From Amycolatopsis orientalis DSM 40040 = KCTC 9412 (GTDB taxonomy: Bacteria; Actinomycetota; Actinomycetes; Mycobacteriales; Pseudonocardiaceae), in contig NZ_ASJB01000080.1 of assembly GCF_000478275.1 (NCBI RefSeq), positions 186,001 to 250,000 on the forward strand: 64,000 bases of DNA, in the 5' to 3' direction. Below are positions 40,971 to 49,557 of the stretch, one piece after another; position 1 is the stretch's first letter, and each line of letters begins with the position of its first letter. The notes below the pieces were generated by a model, which was not told the DNA's origin, searched no databases, and saw nothing but the letters and a program-made list of their open reading frames with translations. Made by a program: the position numbers and the translations under genes.

Positions 40971-40997
40971 CCGCATTCAGAGGACGAAATGCATGGG
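40971..40997. repeat. half palindrome (type C copy 3)
   Basis: CCGCATTCAGAGGACGAAAT followed by GCATGGGGG matches the right arm and flank of the copy at 15623-15669 (core CGCATTCAGAGGAC). No left arm is present. It lies just after the end of the Fpg/Nei gene. Confidence 0.7.
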
Positions 40998-41005
40998 GGC
41001 GAGGG

Positions 41006-41869
41006 TCACTTGAGCAGGCGCGACATCCGCCGGTCGGCGAGGGGCTTCCCCCCGGTCTGACAGGTCGGGCAGTACTGGAACGACTTGTCCGCGAACGAGA
41101 TTTCGCGGATCGTGTCGCCGCAGACCGGGCACGGCAGCCCGGTCCGCGCGTGCACCCGCAGCCCGGACCGCTTCTCCCCCTTGAGCCGGGCCGCGGATTG
41201 ACCGACCGAGCGCGTCACGGCGCTGGTCAGCACCTCGCGGATCGCCTCCGAAAGCCCGTCCAGCGCTCCTTCGGACAGCTTTCCCGTTGTGGCGTAGGGA
41301 GAAAGCTTGGCCATGTGCATGATCTCGTCGGAGTAGGCGTTGCCGATCCCGGCGATCAGCGACTGGTCGGTCAAGGCCGTCTTCAGCCGTTCGGTGCGTC
41401 CGGCGAACAACTTCTCGAGTCCCGACCGGTCCAGCGACAGCGCGTCCGGCCCGAGCCGCGCGATACTGGCGACTTCCTTCTCCGGATCACGCACGATCCA
41501 GACGGCCAGGCCCTTCTTCGTGCCCGCCTCGGTGAGGTCGAAGCCCGGCCCCGCGGCCGCGTCGAGGTGGACGCGCAGCGAGATCGGTCCCTTGCCGGGT
41601 TTGAGCGGCGTCGGCGACAACGCGTCGGACCAGCGCAGCCAGCCCGCCCTCGCCAGATGGACGACCAGATGGAGGTCGCCGGCGACGAGGTCGAGATGCT
41701 TGCCGAACCGGCCGGCCCCGGTGACCTCGCGGCCGTGCAGCTCCGTCCACGGCGGCGTCGCCGTCTTCAGCACACTGAGGGACGACACGTCGATACGGAA
41801 GACCGTCTTGCCCACCGCGTGTTCACGCAGGTGGTGAGCGAGCGCTTCGACCTCGGGTAACTCGGGCAT
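41006..41869 (-). CDS. Fpg/Nei family DNA glycosylase
   Basis: The 287-residue enzyme begins with the catalytic MPELPEVEALA (Pro2 nucleophile, Glu3), has the helix-two-turn-helix region LIAGIGNAYSDEIMHMAKL, and ends with an intact zinc finger LPCPVCGDTI...YCPTCQTGG. It removes oxidised bases and cuts the strand by beta/delta elimination in base-excision repair. Sequence detail does not let me choose between MutM and Nei2; the family label is safe. It is 32 bp downstream of a small membrane protein gene. Confidence 0.93.
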   Translation of the reverse strand: MPELPEVEALAHHLREHAVGKTVFRIDVSSLSVLKTATPPWTELHGREVTGAGRFGKHLDLVAGDLHLVVHLARAGWLRWSDALSPTPLKPGKGPISLRVHLDAAAGPGFDLTEAGTKKGLAVWIVRDPEKEVASIARLGPDALSLDRSGLEKLFAGRTERLKTALTDQSLIAGIGNAYSDEIMHMAKLSPYATTGKLSEGALDGLSEAIREVLTSAVTRSVGQSAARLKGEKRSGLRVHARTGLPCPVCGDTIREISFADKSFQYCPTCQTGGKPLADRRMSRLLK

Positions 41870-41901
41870 GGCCCCAGTCTCGCGTGTTCAGGCCGCGGCG
41901 A

Positions 41902-42342
41902 CTACTCCACCGGGTGCAGAGGACCGTCGAAATCCGGCAGCGAGTGCTTTTGGATGGTCTTGGTGATCTTCGAGACCTCGCCGCGCACGGTGAACATGCC
42001 GCGGATGGTGCCCACCCAGCGCTCGGACGGCCTGTCACCCGCCAGATCGCCTTCGGTCTCGGCGACCACGGTCCACGGGCGGCGCAGGATCCACCGCAGC
42101 GGGAAGAACAACGCGATCAGCAAGAGCGCCAGCGGGACCCAGGACGGGATCATCACGTCCGCCGGGGTCCACATGATGAGCACGATCGCGAGCACCGCCG
42201 TCACGACGATCATCGCGATCCCCGGGCCGTAGCTGCCCGCCACATCGTGCTCGAAATCGTCCGCAGTCGCGGGAGCACGCCATTCCATCTGGGCTCGGAC
42301 CACCCAGTCACGGCCGTCCTCGCCGTGCACCAGCCGGTTCAT
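41902..42342 (-). CDS. small membrane protein, unknown function
   Basis: The 146-residue protein has a hydrophilic N-terminus (VRAQMEWRAPATADDFEHDV), two adjacent membrane helices (about residues 42-60 and 65-85) and a cytosolic C-terminus with ERWVGTIRGMFTVRGE. I do not recognise a named family. It lies between the Fpg/Nei gene and the sigma fusion gene, all on the minus strand, with gaps of 32 and 106 bp. Confidence 0.75.
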   Translation of the reverse strand: MNRLVHGEDGRDWVVRAQMEWRAPATADDFEHDVAGSYGPGIAMIVVTAVLAIVLIMWTPADVMIPSWVPLALLLIALFFPLRWILRRPWTVVAETEGDLAGDRPSERWVGTIRGMFTVRGEVSKITKTIQKHSLPDFDGPLHPVE

Positions 42343-42448
42343 TCAGTCGCCTCCCGCGCGGCCGCTCGCTCGTCGTGAGCGACCCCCACCGTACCGTGAC
42401 CACGGCATGATTCGCGAGAGTTCGAAGGCGATACGGCCCTCTCGAGCG

Positions 42449-44017
42449 TTACGGGCAGGTCGGGTAGTCGACGCCCGGTTCCGGATAGTGGGAAGTCGGC
42501 TTCACCGGGCTCGGCTCGTGTTCCGACGACTCCCCGGACGACGGCTCGGTCGTGCTTTCGGGGGTGCCCGAAGCCGGTGAAGTGGACCCTTCCGGGTCCG
42601 TCGTCGACTCCGGCGTATTCGGCTCCGTGGGCTCCGTGGACTCCCGCGGCGTCGTGGTCGTCGTCGGGCTCAGCGACTCCTCGGTGGGGCTGAGCGATTC
42701 GTCGGGCGGCGGGATGTCGTCCCGCTTCGAGGTGGTCTGGTTCGAGCCGCTTTCCGGGACCTCGTTCCGCGGGGCGGTCTCCTGCACCGGCTTCTGCTCT
42801 GGAGGGGGCTGGACGACGAGGTCGCCGCCGCCGAGTTCCTTCCGCGAGGTGCCCGCGCCGGGCAGACTCGGCACGTCGGCCACGCCGAGTTCGGAACCCG
42901 GGCCCAGCCCTGTCCGCTTCGGCGAGGAGTCCTTGCCGTGAAGCTGGTCCTCGGCGATCCGCTGCGGCGGAATCTGCACCGGCTGCCCCTGGCCCGGCGG
43001 GGCGACCTGCGCCGGCGGCAGCAACGCCAGCTCCGGCAGCCCTCCTCCGGACAACCCGATGGTGTGAGTCACGTCGGTCCCGAACACGGCCGGACCGGCG
43101 ACGATCCCGACCGCGCCCGCGGCGGCCGTCGACGCCACCGCCATGCCGACCTTCATCTTCGACCCGAGCAGAAGCCCCTTGACCGAAGCGGCGAATCCCG
43201 ACAACGCCCCGGACGACCCGCTCGCGTAAAGACCGGCGGCACCCGGCACCAGCAGTGCCACCACACCGGCGTGCGCCCGCAGCGAAGAGCAGACGTCGCG
43301 CAGCTCGTCGTGCGTGGCCCGGCAGGACTGGCACCCGATCAGGTGGGCCTTGATCCGGCTCGCCTCGGCACCGGTGACGCTGCCCGCGGTGAACCCGCCG
43401 AGCTTCTCCACCACCGCCCGGCACGAATCCGGGCCGCGGTTCACCGACAGATGCGCCTGCAGATACGCCGCCCGCAGCCCTTGGCGCGCCCGGCGCGCCA
43501 ACGCCGCCGTCGCGTTCGCGCTCAGCCCGAAATGCGGCGCGACCATCGACGGCTGCTCGCCCTCGACCTCGGTCTGCCACAACACCGAACGCCAGCGCTC
43601 CGGCAAACTCGTGAAGGCGGTCGTGATCAGCGAATGCTCGGCCGTCCGGGCGTTGGTGTCCGCCCCGGCGCCGGCCCGGAACGACAGCTCGTCGTCGCTC
43701 ACCGGCACGTCACGGCGCGCGCCGTGCCATTCCCACGAGACCCGGCGGGCCACCGTCAGCAGATACGCCCGCACGTAGTCCCGCGGCCCGGCGCCCCGGC
43801 GCAACGCCTGAAGCACCCGGAAGAAGGTCTCGGCCGTGATGTCCTCCGCCTCCGACCGATCGGAGGCCAGACTGCGGGCCAGCCGCCGCACCGCGGCGGC
43901 GTGAAGTTCGAAAAGCTCCCCGAAGGCGGCGTCCTCCCCTTCGCGGAGCCGCTGGAGCAATGCCTGCTCGTCGGATTCCGAGGCCGCCTGAAGCGGCACC
44001 GTGCCCTGCTCGGTCAT
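42449..44017 (-). CDS. ECF sigma factor fused to zinc-finger anti-sigma-like domain, membrane helix and long extracytoplasmic tail
   Basis: The 522-residue protein starts with sigma region 2 (EDAAFGELFELHAAAVRRLA) and region 4 (LPERWRSVLWQTEVEGEQPS), then a zinc-binding anti-sigma motif H225-x3-C229-x2-C232 (AHLIGCQSC), a membrane helix at about 290-310 and a long Pro/Ser/Thr/Glu-rich tail ending in a Cys-Pro. Sigma and anti-sigma functions are thus joined in one chain. Such fusions are known in some actinobacterial ECF groups; release of the sigma part would need cleavage or a conformational change. GGAGGAGG precedes the ATG at 44017. Confidence 0.9.
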   Translation of the reverse strand: MTEQGTVPLQAASESDEQALLQRLREGEDAAFGELFELHAAAVRRLARSLASDRSEAEDITAETFFRVLQALRRGAGPRDYVRAYLLTVARRVSWEWHGARRDVPVSDDELSFRAGAGADTNARTAEHSLITTAFTSLPERWRSVLWQTEVEGEQPSMVAPHFGLSANATAALARRARQGLRAAYLQAHLSVNRGPDSCRAVVEKLGGFTAGSVTGAEASRIKAHLIGCQSCRATHDELRDVCSSLRAHAGVVALLVPGAAGLYASGSSGALSGFAASVKGLLLGSKMKVGMAVASTAAAGAVGIVAGPAVFGTDVTHTIGLSGGGLPELALLPPAQVAPPGQGQPVQIPPQRIAEDQLHGKDSSPKRTGLGPGSELGVADVPSLPGAGTSRKELGGGDLVVQPPPEQKPVQETAPRNEVPESGSNQTTSKRDDIPPPDESLSPTEESLSPTTTTTPRESTEPTEPNTPESTTDPEGSTSPASGTPESTTEPSSGESSEHEPSPVKPTSHYPEPGVDYPTCP

Positions 44018-44214
44018 CCGGCCAGGCACCTCCTCCCCGAAGGACTCACCATTCGGTCGAATGGGGACACCATACGGAGGTATGCAGCCGTCGTCACCCC
44101 TTGTACGCCAGGTGTGACACCGAAGCACCTATCGGGGTGGGTTAAAACCGCTACGGACGGTCGGTGTATGGTTGTTCCACTGCTTCAAACGAGTGTTGAA
44201 GCGCTGAGGTACAT

Positions 44215-44287
44215 GCGGATGTAGCGCAGCTGGTAGCGCATCACCTTGCCAAGGTGAGGGTCGCGGGTTCGAATCCCGTCATCCGCT
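44215..44287 (+). tRNA. tRNA-Gly (anticodon GCC)
   Basis: The 73-base cloverleaf has acceptor GCGGATG/CATCCGC, D-arm GCGCAGCTGGTAGCGC, anticodon loop TTGCCAA in a TCACC/GGTGA stem, T-arm GCGGGTTCGAATCCCGT and discriminator U. The CCA is not encoded. Confidence 0.97.
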
Positions 44288-44305
44288 CGCAGGCGGGAGA
44301 GTCTT

Positions 44306-44365
44306 GCCCAGGTAACGCCTGGGCCAGGGCCTGCTCGCCATAATTCCCGGGGGCCGAGCCCCCGG
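44306..44365 (+). terminator. two hairpins downstream of tRNA-Gly
   Basis: GCCCAGG/CCTGGGC (44306-44324) and CCGGGGGC/GCCCCCGG with a 3-base loop (44347-44365) follow the tRNA. The second is a strong terminator-type stem. The rest of the 301-bp gap to the next gene (to 44588) shows nothing more. Confidence 0.7.
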
Positions 44366-44588
44366 ACCCCCACGGTTCGTTCACCTCACCCTTGCGGGTG
44401 GGTATGGGGCGCGACATCTTCCCAGTTCGCAATGGGTTCTTTGTGGTTACTAAGTGCTACAGGTTCGGTGAGCAGAGTCACACGACCGTAGTAATTCGGA
44501 TTTGTGCATGGGTCGTGGTGCTGGCGGGGGCGCCTACCTGGGAGTTCGGTACTTTGTGGGCCGGATCTTCGAGGGTGGGGAAGCACGG

Positions 44589-46346
44589 ATGAGTGAGAAC
44601 GCGCGCGACGGCGGCGCCGTCGCGACGATGGAAGCCGAGCGGAAAACGCCTGAACCGGGCAAGCCCGCGAAGCGCGGCCTACTCGATCGCTTGCCCTACT
44701 GGGCGCTGTGGGCACTGACCGCGGTACCGATCCTGCTGTCGATCGCCGAAGTCGTCCGCGCCCCCAAGATCAACCACGCGGACTACTGGGTCGTCCTCGG
44801 CCTCGTCGCCGACAAGAACGGCCAACTCGACGTCGCACAGCTGTTCCACCTCTACCACGAGCACCCGATCGTGCTGGTCGGGCTCGTCTTCTGGCTCGAC
44901 GCCAAACTGTTCGCCGGCACCCAGACCCCACTCGGCTTCCTCAGCATCATCCTCGCCGCGGGCATGTTCGCGGCGCTGTGGAGCATGCTGCCCCGCACTC
45001 TCACCGGCCTGCGCCGCGCGGGAGTCGTGGCCGGACTCTCCGGACTGGTGTTCTCCGCGGGCACGGTCGAGTACTTCGGCGACGGCATGATGGGCGTCCA
45101 GTGGCTGCTCGGACTCGCCCCCGCCGTCATCGCGATCGCCTTCGCCCACCACGGCAAGCTCATCCCGGCCTTCCTCTTCGCCTTCATGGGCAGCCTCGGG
45201 CACGGTGTGGCGTTCCCGGTCTGGATCGTCCTCGCGCTCGTGCTCTGGCTCCGCGGTGAGAGCCGGATCAAGACCGCGCTGCCGCTCGGGCTCGGTCTCG
45301 TCGTCTTCATCCTCTGGCGCGTCGCCCCCTGGCCGCCGAGCTATCAGAAGCCGAACGTCGTCGGCGCCGACACCTACCTCGGCGCCATGACCAGCACCAT
45401 CGGCCAGTCCTGGTCCACCAAGTCGCCGGATCTCGCATTCCTCGCGGGAGCGCTCACCGTCGGTCTCTTCGGTGTCCTGGCCGCGACCGCCGTCAAACAG
45501 CGGCTCGCCGCCAGGACCCAGGACTTCACCGGGACTCTCGACGGTCCGGCACCGGTCGCGGCCGTCGCAGGCTGGTTCGGTCTCGCCGCCCAAGTGACCT
45601 TGAACGGCGCGATGATCGGCGTCAGCCGAGGCGGCTACAACGCCACCGAAGGCATGTCGTCCCGCTACGTCGGAATCGGGCTCCTCGGCGTCTGCGCGGT
45701 ACTCGTGCTGCTGGTGACCCGCGGGCCGCGGGCGCTGCGACTCAAGGCGATCCCGCTGGCGCTCGTCATGGCCCTCGCCGTCTACGCGATCGGGAACACC
45801 GCCGCGGGCGCGACCCGCTACCGGTACGCGTACCAGCCGGTCCTCGGCGTGGCGATGCAGGTGAACGCGGGCGGCGTGATGAGCAAGATGTACGCCTACC
45901 CCGACTTCCTCGAACAGGAACGGACGATGGGCATCTACCCGTTCACCCCGGACTTCACTTTGGGTTGCGGCGCGGGCGGACCTGAACTCGGAACGACCGT
46001 CGACCTCGCCAAGGCCGTCGAACTCAAGGGCCCCGGCTACGGCACCAAGGACACCGCCGGCGCCGTCGACACCGCGCCCGTCACCGGTGACAAGCAGATC
46101 AACGGATGGGCACTCATCGGCGGCGAGCAGGCCCAGTGCATTCTCATCACCGACGGCGCGGGCAAGGTCGTCGGCGGGGGCACGGTCGGCCTCCCGCGCG
46201 ACGACATCTCGCAGTTCATGAACGGCACCGGCCGCTCCGGCTGGCAGGCCGTCGCGGCGCCGGAGGTCAAGGATCCGGTCGTCCTCGCCTATCGCGACGG
46301 CACGTATCACCGCATCACCACGATCAAGGACGCCGGAAAGGGTTAG
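44589..46346 (+). CDS. polytopic membrane protein, possibly a GT-C-like enzyme
   Basis: The 585-residue protein has a Lys/Arg-rich cytosolic N-terminus, about eleven membrane helices (residues about 35-440) and a soluble C-terminal domain (about 460-585). The first outer loop contains NHADYW with an acidic residue and HLYHEHP, a layout seen in GT-C polyprenyl-dependent glycosyltransferases, but I cannot confirm the family. GGGTGGGGA precedes the ATG. Because the C-terminal domain has paired Cys (TLGCGAGG and AQCILITDG), it is probably extracytoplasmic. Function unknown. Confidence 0.75.
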   Translation: MSENARDGGAVATMEAERKTPEPGKPAKRGLLDRLPYWALWALTAVPILLSIAEVVRAPKINHADYWVVLGLVADKNGQLDVAQLFHLYHEHPIVLVGLVFWLDAKLFAGTQTPLGFLSIILAAGMFAALWSMLPRTLTGLRRAGVVAGLSGLVFSAGTVEYFGDGMMGVQWLLGLAPAVIAIAFAHHGKLIPAFLFAFMGSLGHGVAFPVWIVLALVLWLRGESRIKTALPLGLGLVVFILWRVAPWPPSYQKPNVVGADTYLGAMTSTIGQSWSTKSPDLAFLAGALTVGLFGVLAATAVKQRLAARTQDFTGTLDGPAPVAAVAGWFGLAAQVTLNGAMIGVSRGGYNATEGMSSRYVGIGLLGVCAVLVLLVTRGPRALRLKAIPLALVMALAVYAIGNTAAGATRYRYAYQPVLGVAMQVNAGGVMSKMYAYPDFLEQERTMGIYPFTPDFTLGCGAGGPELGTTVDLAKAVELKGPGYGTKDTAGAVDTAPVTGDKQINGWALIGGEQAQCILITDGAGKVVGGGTVGLPRDDISQFMNGTGRSGWQAVAAPEVKDPVVLAYRDGTYHRITTIKDAGKG

Positions 46347-46394
46347 AGCGCGGGCGCTTTGAACGAGTCGCGGGCCCGACGCGGCCGAGATTCG

Positions 46395-46898
46395 CTAACG
46401 GGACTCGGGCCTCGGCCAAGGATCGAGTCCCGGATCGGAGTACAGGCAAACCAGCGGGCGATTCGCGCAGACCGCCAACTCCAGTGAGTCTTCAAAGGTG
46501 GAACCGAGTTCCCAAATCCAGCCCATGCCAGCGGCAACCACCCTCCCCTCAGCCTCGACGAATACACTTGAATAACTGAGCCATTCACCGATCGGGAAAT
46601 AGTCCCCACCGAGAACACTCTCCATCTCTTCCGCCAGATCACGCTGCCCTGACCCGGCGGCAAGAGGATCGAAATTGTAAGGCTCGTCATTACTGAAGTT
46701 CGAGCCGACTCTATTGACCGGCTCGATCGAGAGCCCGCCGAGCACAGCGAGGATTTCTTCAGCCAAGGGGTGAGCCCGGTACCCTTCATCCTCCAACGGC
46801 TTTATCCATTGGCCGACGTCAACTCTCCTGCCCACGCTCCATCCGGATGCAGCAAGCGCCCTGAGTAAATCCTTGCTGAGCGAGTCGAATCGAATCAT
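46395..46898 (-). CDS. SUKH-3 family immunity protein
   Basis: The 167-residue protein fits the SUKH-3 pattern: SGWSVGRRVDVGQWIKPLED, AEEILAVLGGLSIEP, then FDPL and FPIGEWLSYSSVFVEAEG. SUKH proteins commonly neutralise polymorphic toxins, nucleases or deaminases, or serve as orphan immunity factors. Its base composition is visibly lower in GC than its neighbours, and codon 11 is the rare TTA. Both suggest recent transfer. It is last in a row of three immunity-type genes on the minus strand; no toxin gene is next to it. Confidence 0.85.
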   Translation of the reverse strand: MIRFDSLSKDLLRALAASGWSVGRRVDVGQWIKPLEDEGYRAHPLAEEILAVLGGLSIEPVNRVGSNFSNDEPYNFDPLAAGSGQRDLAEEMESVLGGDYFPIGEWLSYSSVFVEAEGRVVAAGMGWIWELGSTFEDSLELAVCANRPLVCLYSDPGLDPWPRPESR

Positions 46899-46952
46899 GG
46901 AAATCAGTTGATCCCTAGGTCTTCGATCATCGACGAAACCGCGGGCGGCCGC

Positions 46953-47354
46953 TCAGATCTCGTAGCCGTCCATCACCGTCGGCGCGACCGGGGACAGGTG
47001 GTCGTCGCCGCGTTCGGTGACCAGGCCGCGGGCCATCCGGTACACCTTGAACTCGTTGTCGTGCTCGGGGTCCTGGTCGTCCCAGACGTGCAGGAGACCG
47101 TAGGAGCCCGGCGCGAGGTCGCCGACGCGGGTGAACAGGTCCACCAGCTCGGGGCCGATGGTCGTGCCGTGTTTGTCCATGCCGCCCAGGTGCAGCACCG
47201 GCACCCCGGCGGCCCAGCGCAGGTCCACCAGGTCGCCGTCGTCGAAGTCGCGGACGGCGCGGTGCACCCGCTCGACGATGCGCTCGAGCAGCGCCGCGTC
47301 ATCGTCACCGGCAGGGCTCGCTTGGATGGTCACCCACCCGTGATATTCGAACAC
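46953..47354 (-). CDS. Imm7 family immunity protein
   Basis: The 133-residue protein begins VFEYHGWVTIQAS, the hallmark of Imm7, with LRWAAGVPVLHLGGMDKH and a C-terminal YGLLHVWDDQDPEHDNEF segment. Imm7 proteins protect against polymorphic toxins of interbacterial competition. The start is GTG at 47354, where family similarity begins; longer frames upstream would overlap the DUF2716 gene in another frame. It lies 38 bp downstream of DUF2716 and 54 bp upstream of the SUKH-3 gene. Confidence 0.87.
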   Translation of the reverse strand: MFEYHGWVTIQASPAGDDDAALLERIVERVHRAVRDFDDGDLVDLRWAAGVPVLHLGGMDKHGTTIGPELVDLFTRVGDLAPGSYGLLHVWDDQDPEHDNEFKVYRMARGLVTERGDDHLSPVAPTVMDGYEI

Positions 47355-47392
47355 CGGCCCGAGTTTAGGCAGGTCCGCCCATCGGACGGCGG

Positions 47393-47932
47393 TCAGCCCG
47401 CCAACGCGGCCGGTGAGCCGTTGCGGCGCAGCGCGTTCTTGAAAACCTGCTCGCCGTGCCGCTCGAAGGCGGGGACGAGCTTCTCGCCGTAGACGCACAG
47501 CGTCCGCTCCCACGGATGCCCGAGCGTGCCGAAGCGGAAGTCGTTCGCCAGGAACAGGTGGTAGTCCGTGCGCGGGAACACCGGGACCGGCCACGGGTCG
47601 AGCGCGGCGTGCCGATGCGGGTAGAAGCGGTACGACTGGTGCTGCCAGTGCAGCACCCACACCCACTCGTCCTCGGCGACGCAGTCCTTCAGCGCCGAGA
47701 GCGCGACACGGGCGACGTCGTTCTGCTCGACGGCGTACGGGCCGAGCCGGAACTCGGCCGACGACCGGTCGAGTCCGCCGGGCGCGAGGTCCCACGCGAC
47801 GGACGGGGCGGGTTCGCGGAAACCCGGCCAGGCGTGCGAGTAGGTGCTCGGCCAGAACGCGAGCTTGTCGTAGACCCAGTACCAAGCAGGCTCATCTGCG
47901 ACCCTGGAGATGGCTTCCCAAGCGTTGTTCAC
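47393..47932 (-). CDS. DUF2716 domain protein
   Basis: The 179-residue protein shows the DUF2716 layout: NNAWEAISRVADEPAWYWVYDKLAFWPS, WVWVLHWQHQSYRFYPH and FPRTDYHLFLANDFRFGTLGHP, ending in a Trp-Glu segment and LVPAFERHGEQVF. The family is found with immunity-type genes in actinomycetes; its biochemical role is unknown. The GTG at 47932 has GAGGG upstream. It opens the three-gene row DUF2716, Imm7, SUKH-3. Confidence 0.86.
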   Translation of the reverse strand: MNNAWEAISRVADEPAWYWVYDKLAFWPSTYSHAWPGFREPAPSVAWDLAPGGLDRSSAEFRLGPYAVEQNDVARVALSALKDCVAEDEWVWVLHWQHQSYRFYPHRHAALDPWPVPVFPRTDYHLFLANDFRFGTLGHPWERTLCVYGEKLVPAFERHGEQVFKNALRRNGSPAALAG

Positions 47933-48119
47933 GAGCGACCCTCGGTGGTTCGGCCGATTAAGACTGGGAAAGCTTCGTGTTCGGGGCCCAAGTTGTCCAG
48001 CTCGTGGGCGCACTCCGTAAAACTGTCACCTGATCAGGTGTCTTGCGCCGCCGCGAGAACCGTGAGAATGACGGTGCGTGAACGGCGAGCCCACCGAATG
48101 CGGGCTCGCCGTCGTTCGA

Positions 48120-48728
48120 TCATGCGGCCGCCTCCCAAAGGCTCATGAAGGCCGACGCCTCGCTTCGCACCCACGGCCGCACTTTGTCGCGATCACGCGG
48201 CGACAGCGCGAACTCCTTCGCGCGCCGGACGTCGATCACCAGCGGACGGCCGCCGGGGCGCAGCTCGTCCATGGTCTGCTCGAGCAGCCACAGCACCAGC
48301 TGCGCCGCGTCCCGGCTCAACGGCTCTTCCTTGAAGTAGAGCCAGGTGACGTGGACCGGACCGTCACCCTTGCGGAGCCCGAGGTGCGGGTTGATGCCCA
48401 CCTCGAGCGCGCCGAGCCGCCAGCGCGACCGGCCGACCTCGGCCAGCCGCAGGTCACGGCGCCCCAGGTAGCGCAGCCAGCCGTTGGCGATCTCGGCGTA
48501 GTGCGGCCGCGTGCGCTCGTCCGCGTTCTCGACGAGGGCCCGCAGCACCTCGCGATCCCGGCCGGAGATCCGCCCGGCCCGGATCGCGTTCGCGGCGCGG
48601 AGGTAGAAGTTGAACCCGCCCCTGGCCGGGTCCTCGTACTGACGGCGCCAGCGCCGGACGAAGGAGGAACGCGAGGGACCCGAGCTCGTGCTGTATCCCA
48701 CGAACGTGGGCAGGGTGATGTAGGCCAT
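48120..48728 (-). CDS. protein of unknown function
   Basis: I do not recognise this 202-residue soluble protein. It has an N-terminal Arg-rich helical part (SSFVRRWRRQYED), a DREVLRALVENADERTRPHYAEI helix and a C-terminal alpha/beta region with VHVTWLYFKEEPLSR and PLVIDVRRAKEFALSPRDR. The start ATG at 48728 has AAAGG 13 bp upstream. It lies 187 bp upstream of the DUF2716 gene and so may or may not belong to the immunity row. The basic N-terminus would suit nucleic acid binding. Confidence 0.7.
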   Translation of the reverse strand: MAYITLPTFVGYSTSSGPSRSSFVRRWRRQYEDPARGGFNFYLRAANAIRAGRISGRDREVLRALVENADERTRPHYAEIANGWLRYLGRRDLRLAEVGRSRWRLGALEVGINPHLGLRKGDGPVHVTWLYFKEEPLSRDAAQLVLWLLEQTMDELRPGGRPLVIDVRRAKEFALSPRDRDKVRPWVRSEASAFMSLWEAAA

Positions 48729-48803
48729 CCGTGTCTGCCTTTCGCCGCTGTTCCTGCTGTACAACGACGATTTTAGAACACATGTACGACAGAAACCGGC
48801 GCC

Positions 48804-49310
48804 TTACGGGTGACGCGGACCAGGGGGCCAGGGACCTTCGAGCAACTCGGCCGATTCCTCGAGGATCGGCACCTCGCAGACGTCCCTCGGAGTGAGGTCG
48901 GTGGGGATCCAGTTGTCGAGCATCGCCGACCAGCGCGTGATCCCCCGCAGCGACGGCGGCGAGCCGAGCAGCTCTCCGACCTCGCTGACCAGGGCACCAC
49001 CTGTCGCCGGTGACAAGTCGCCCTCGACCATCGCGGTGAGCCAGCCGTGGATGAGCGACCACCGCGCGGCCGTGGGGTCGGCGGGCAGTTCGATCCCCAG
49101 TTCGTCGACCACCTGGTGGAGCGCCTTGTCGACGGCGTCCTCACCCGCGGACTCAAGTCCGGCCAGCAGGCCGAGGGAGGGGGCGTCGAGTCCGGCGACG
49201 ATCGCGTCCAGACCGGCCTCGACCAGGTGCGACGTGCGGACGTCACGTCCGGCGAGCCGGCCGATGGCCAGCTCGCGCAACGCACTGCGGCACTCGTCGA
49301 TTTCCGTCAC
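48804..49310 (-). CDS. all-helical protein of unknown function
   Basis: The 168-residue soluble protein appears almost entirely helical, with repeated stretches such as LRELAIGRLAGRDVRTSHLVEAG and ALHQVVDELGIELPADPT. I do not recognise a family. The GTG start at 49310 is chosen because the frame upstream runs into the 75-bp repeat. The repeat lies 40 bp before the start. It is 75 bp upstream of the previous gene and may be co-transcribed. Confidence 0.68.
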   Translation of the reverse strand: MTEIDECRSALRELAIGRLAGRDVRTSHLVEAGLDAIVAGLDAPSLGLLAGLESAGEDAVDKALHQVVDELGIELPADPTAARWSLIHGWLTAMVEGDLSPATGGALVSEVGELLGSPPSLRGITRWSAMLDNWIPTDLTPRDVCEVPILEESAELLEGPWPPGPRHP

Positions 49311-49349
49311 CCGGCACTTCCCACGTCCGCCACCGTACCGCCGGCAGGG

Positions 49350-49424
49350 TGAAGGGGCCTTTCCCCGCGTCTCACGCGGTGAAGGGCCCTTTACCCCCAT
49401 ACGATGCGGGGAAAGGCCCCTTCA
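49350..49424. repeat. 75-bp three-arm palindromic repeat (type B copy 3)
   Basis: Arm 1 begins TGAAGGGGCC, the spacer is CTCACGCGG, arm 2 begins TGAAGGGCCC, a 3-bp loop follows, and arm 3 ends GGCCCCTTCA. Arm 3 here matches the inverse of arm 1 slightly better than that of arm 2. It lies in a divergent promoter gap. Confidence 0.88.
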
Positions 49425-49557
49425 CCTCCTGGTGACCGGACGCGAGATCGGTGCTGGACCCGGTCACTTGTGGACGCAAGAATGAGGAAAGACCACATCA
49501 ACCACCCATAAGGGTGCATGCAACACTGGCTGCCCACACCCGGCGGCAGGGGGCTAA

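Noticed and set aside
44215..48119. Genomic island inserted at tRNA-Gly
   Set aside because: No integrase gene and no repeat of the tRNA 3' end were found downstream, although the immunity row is close by.
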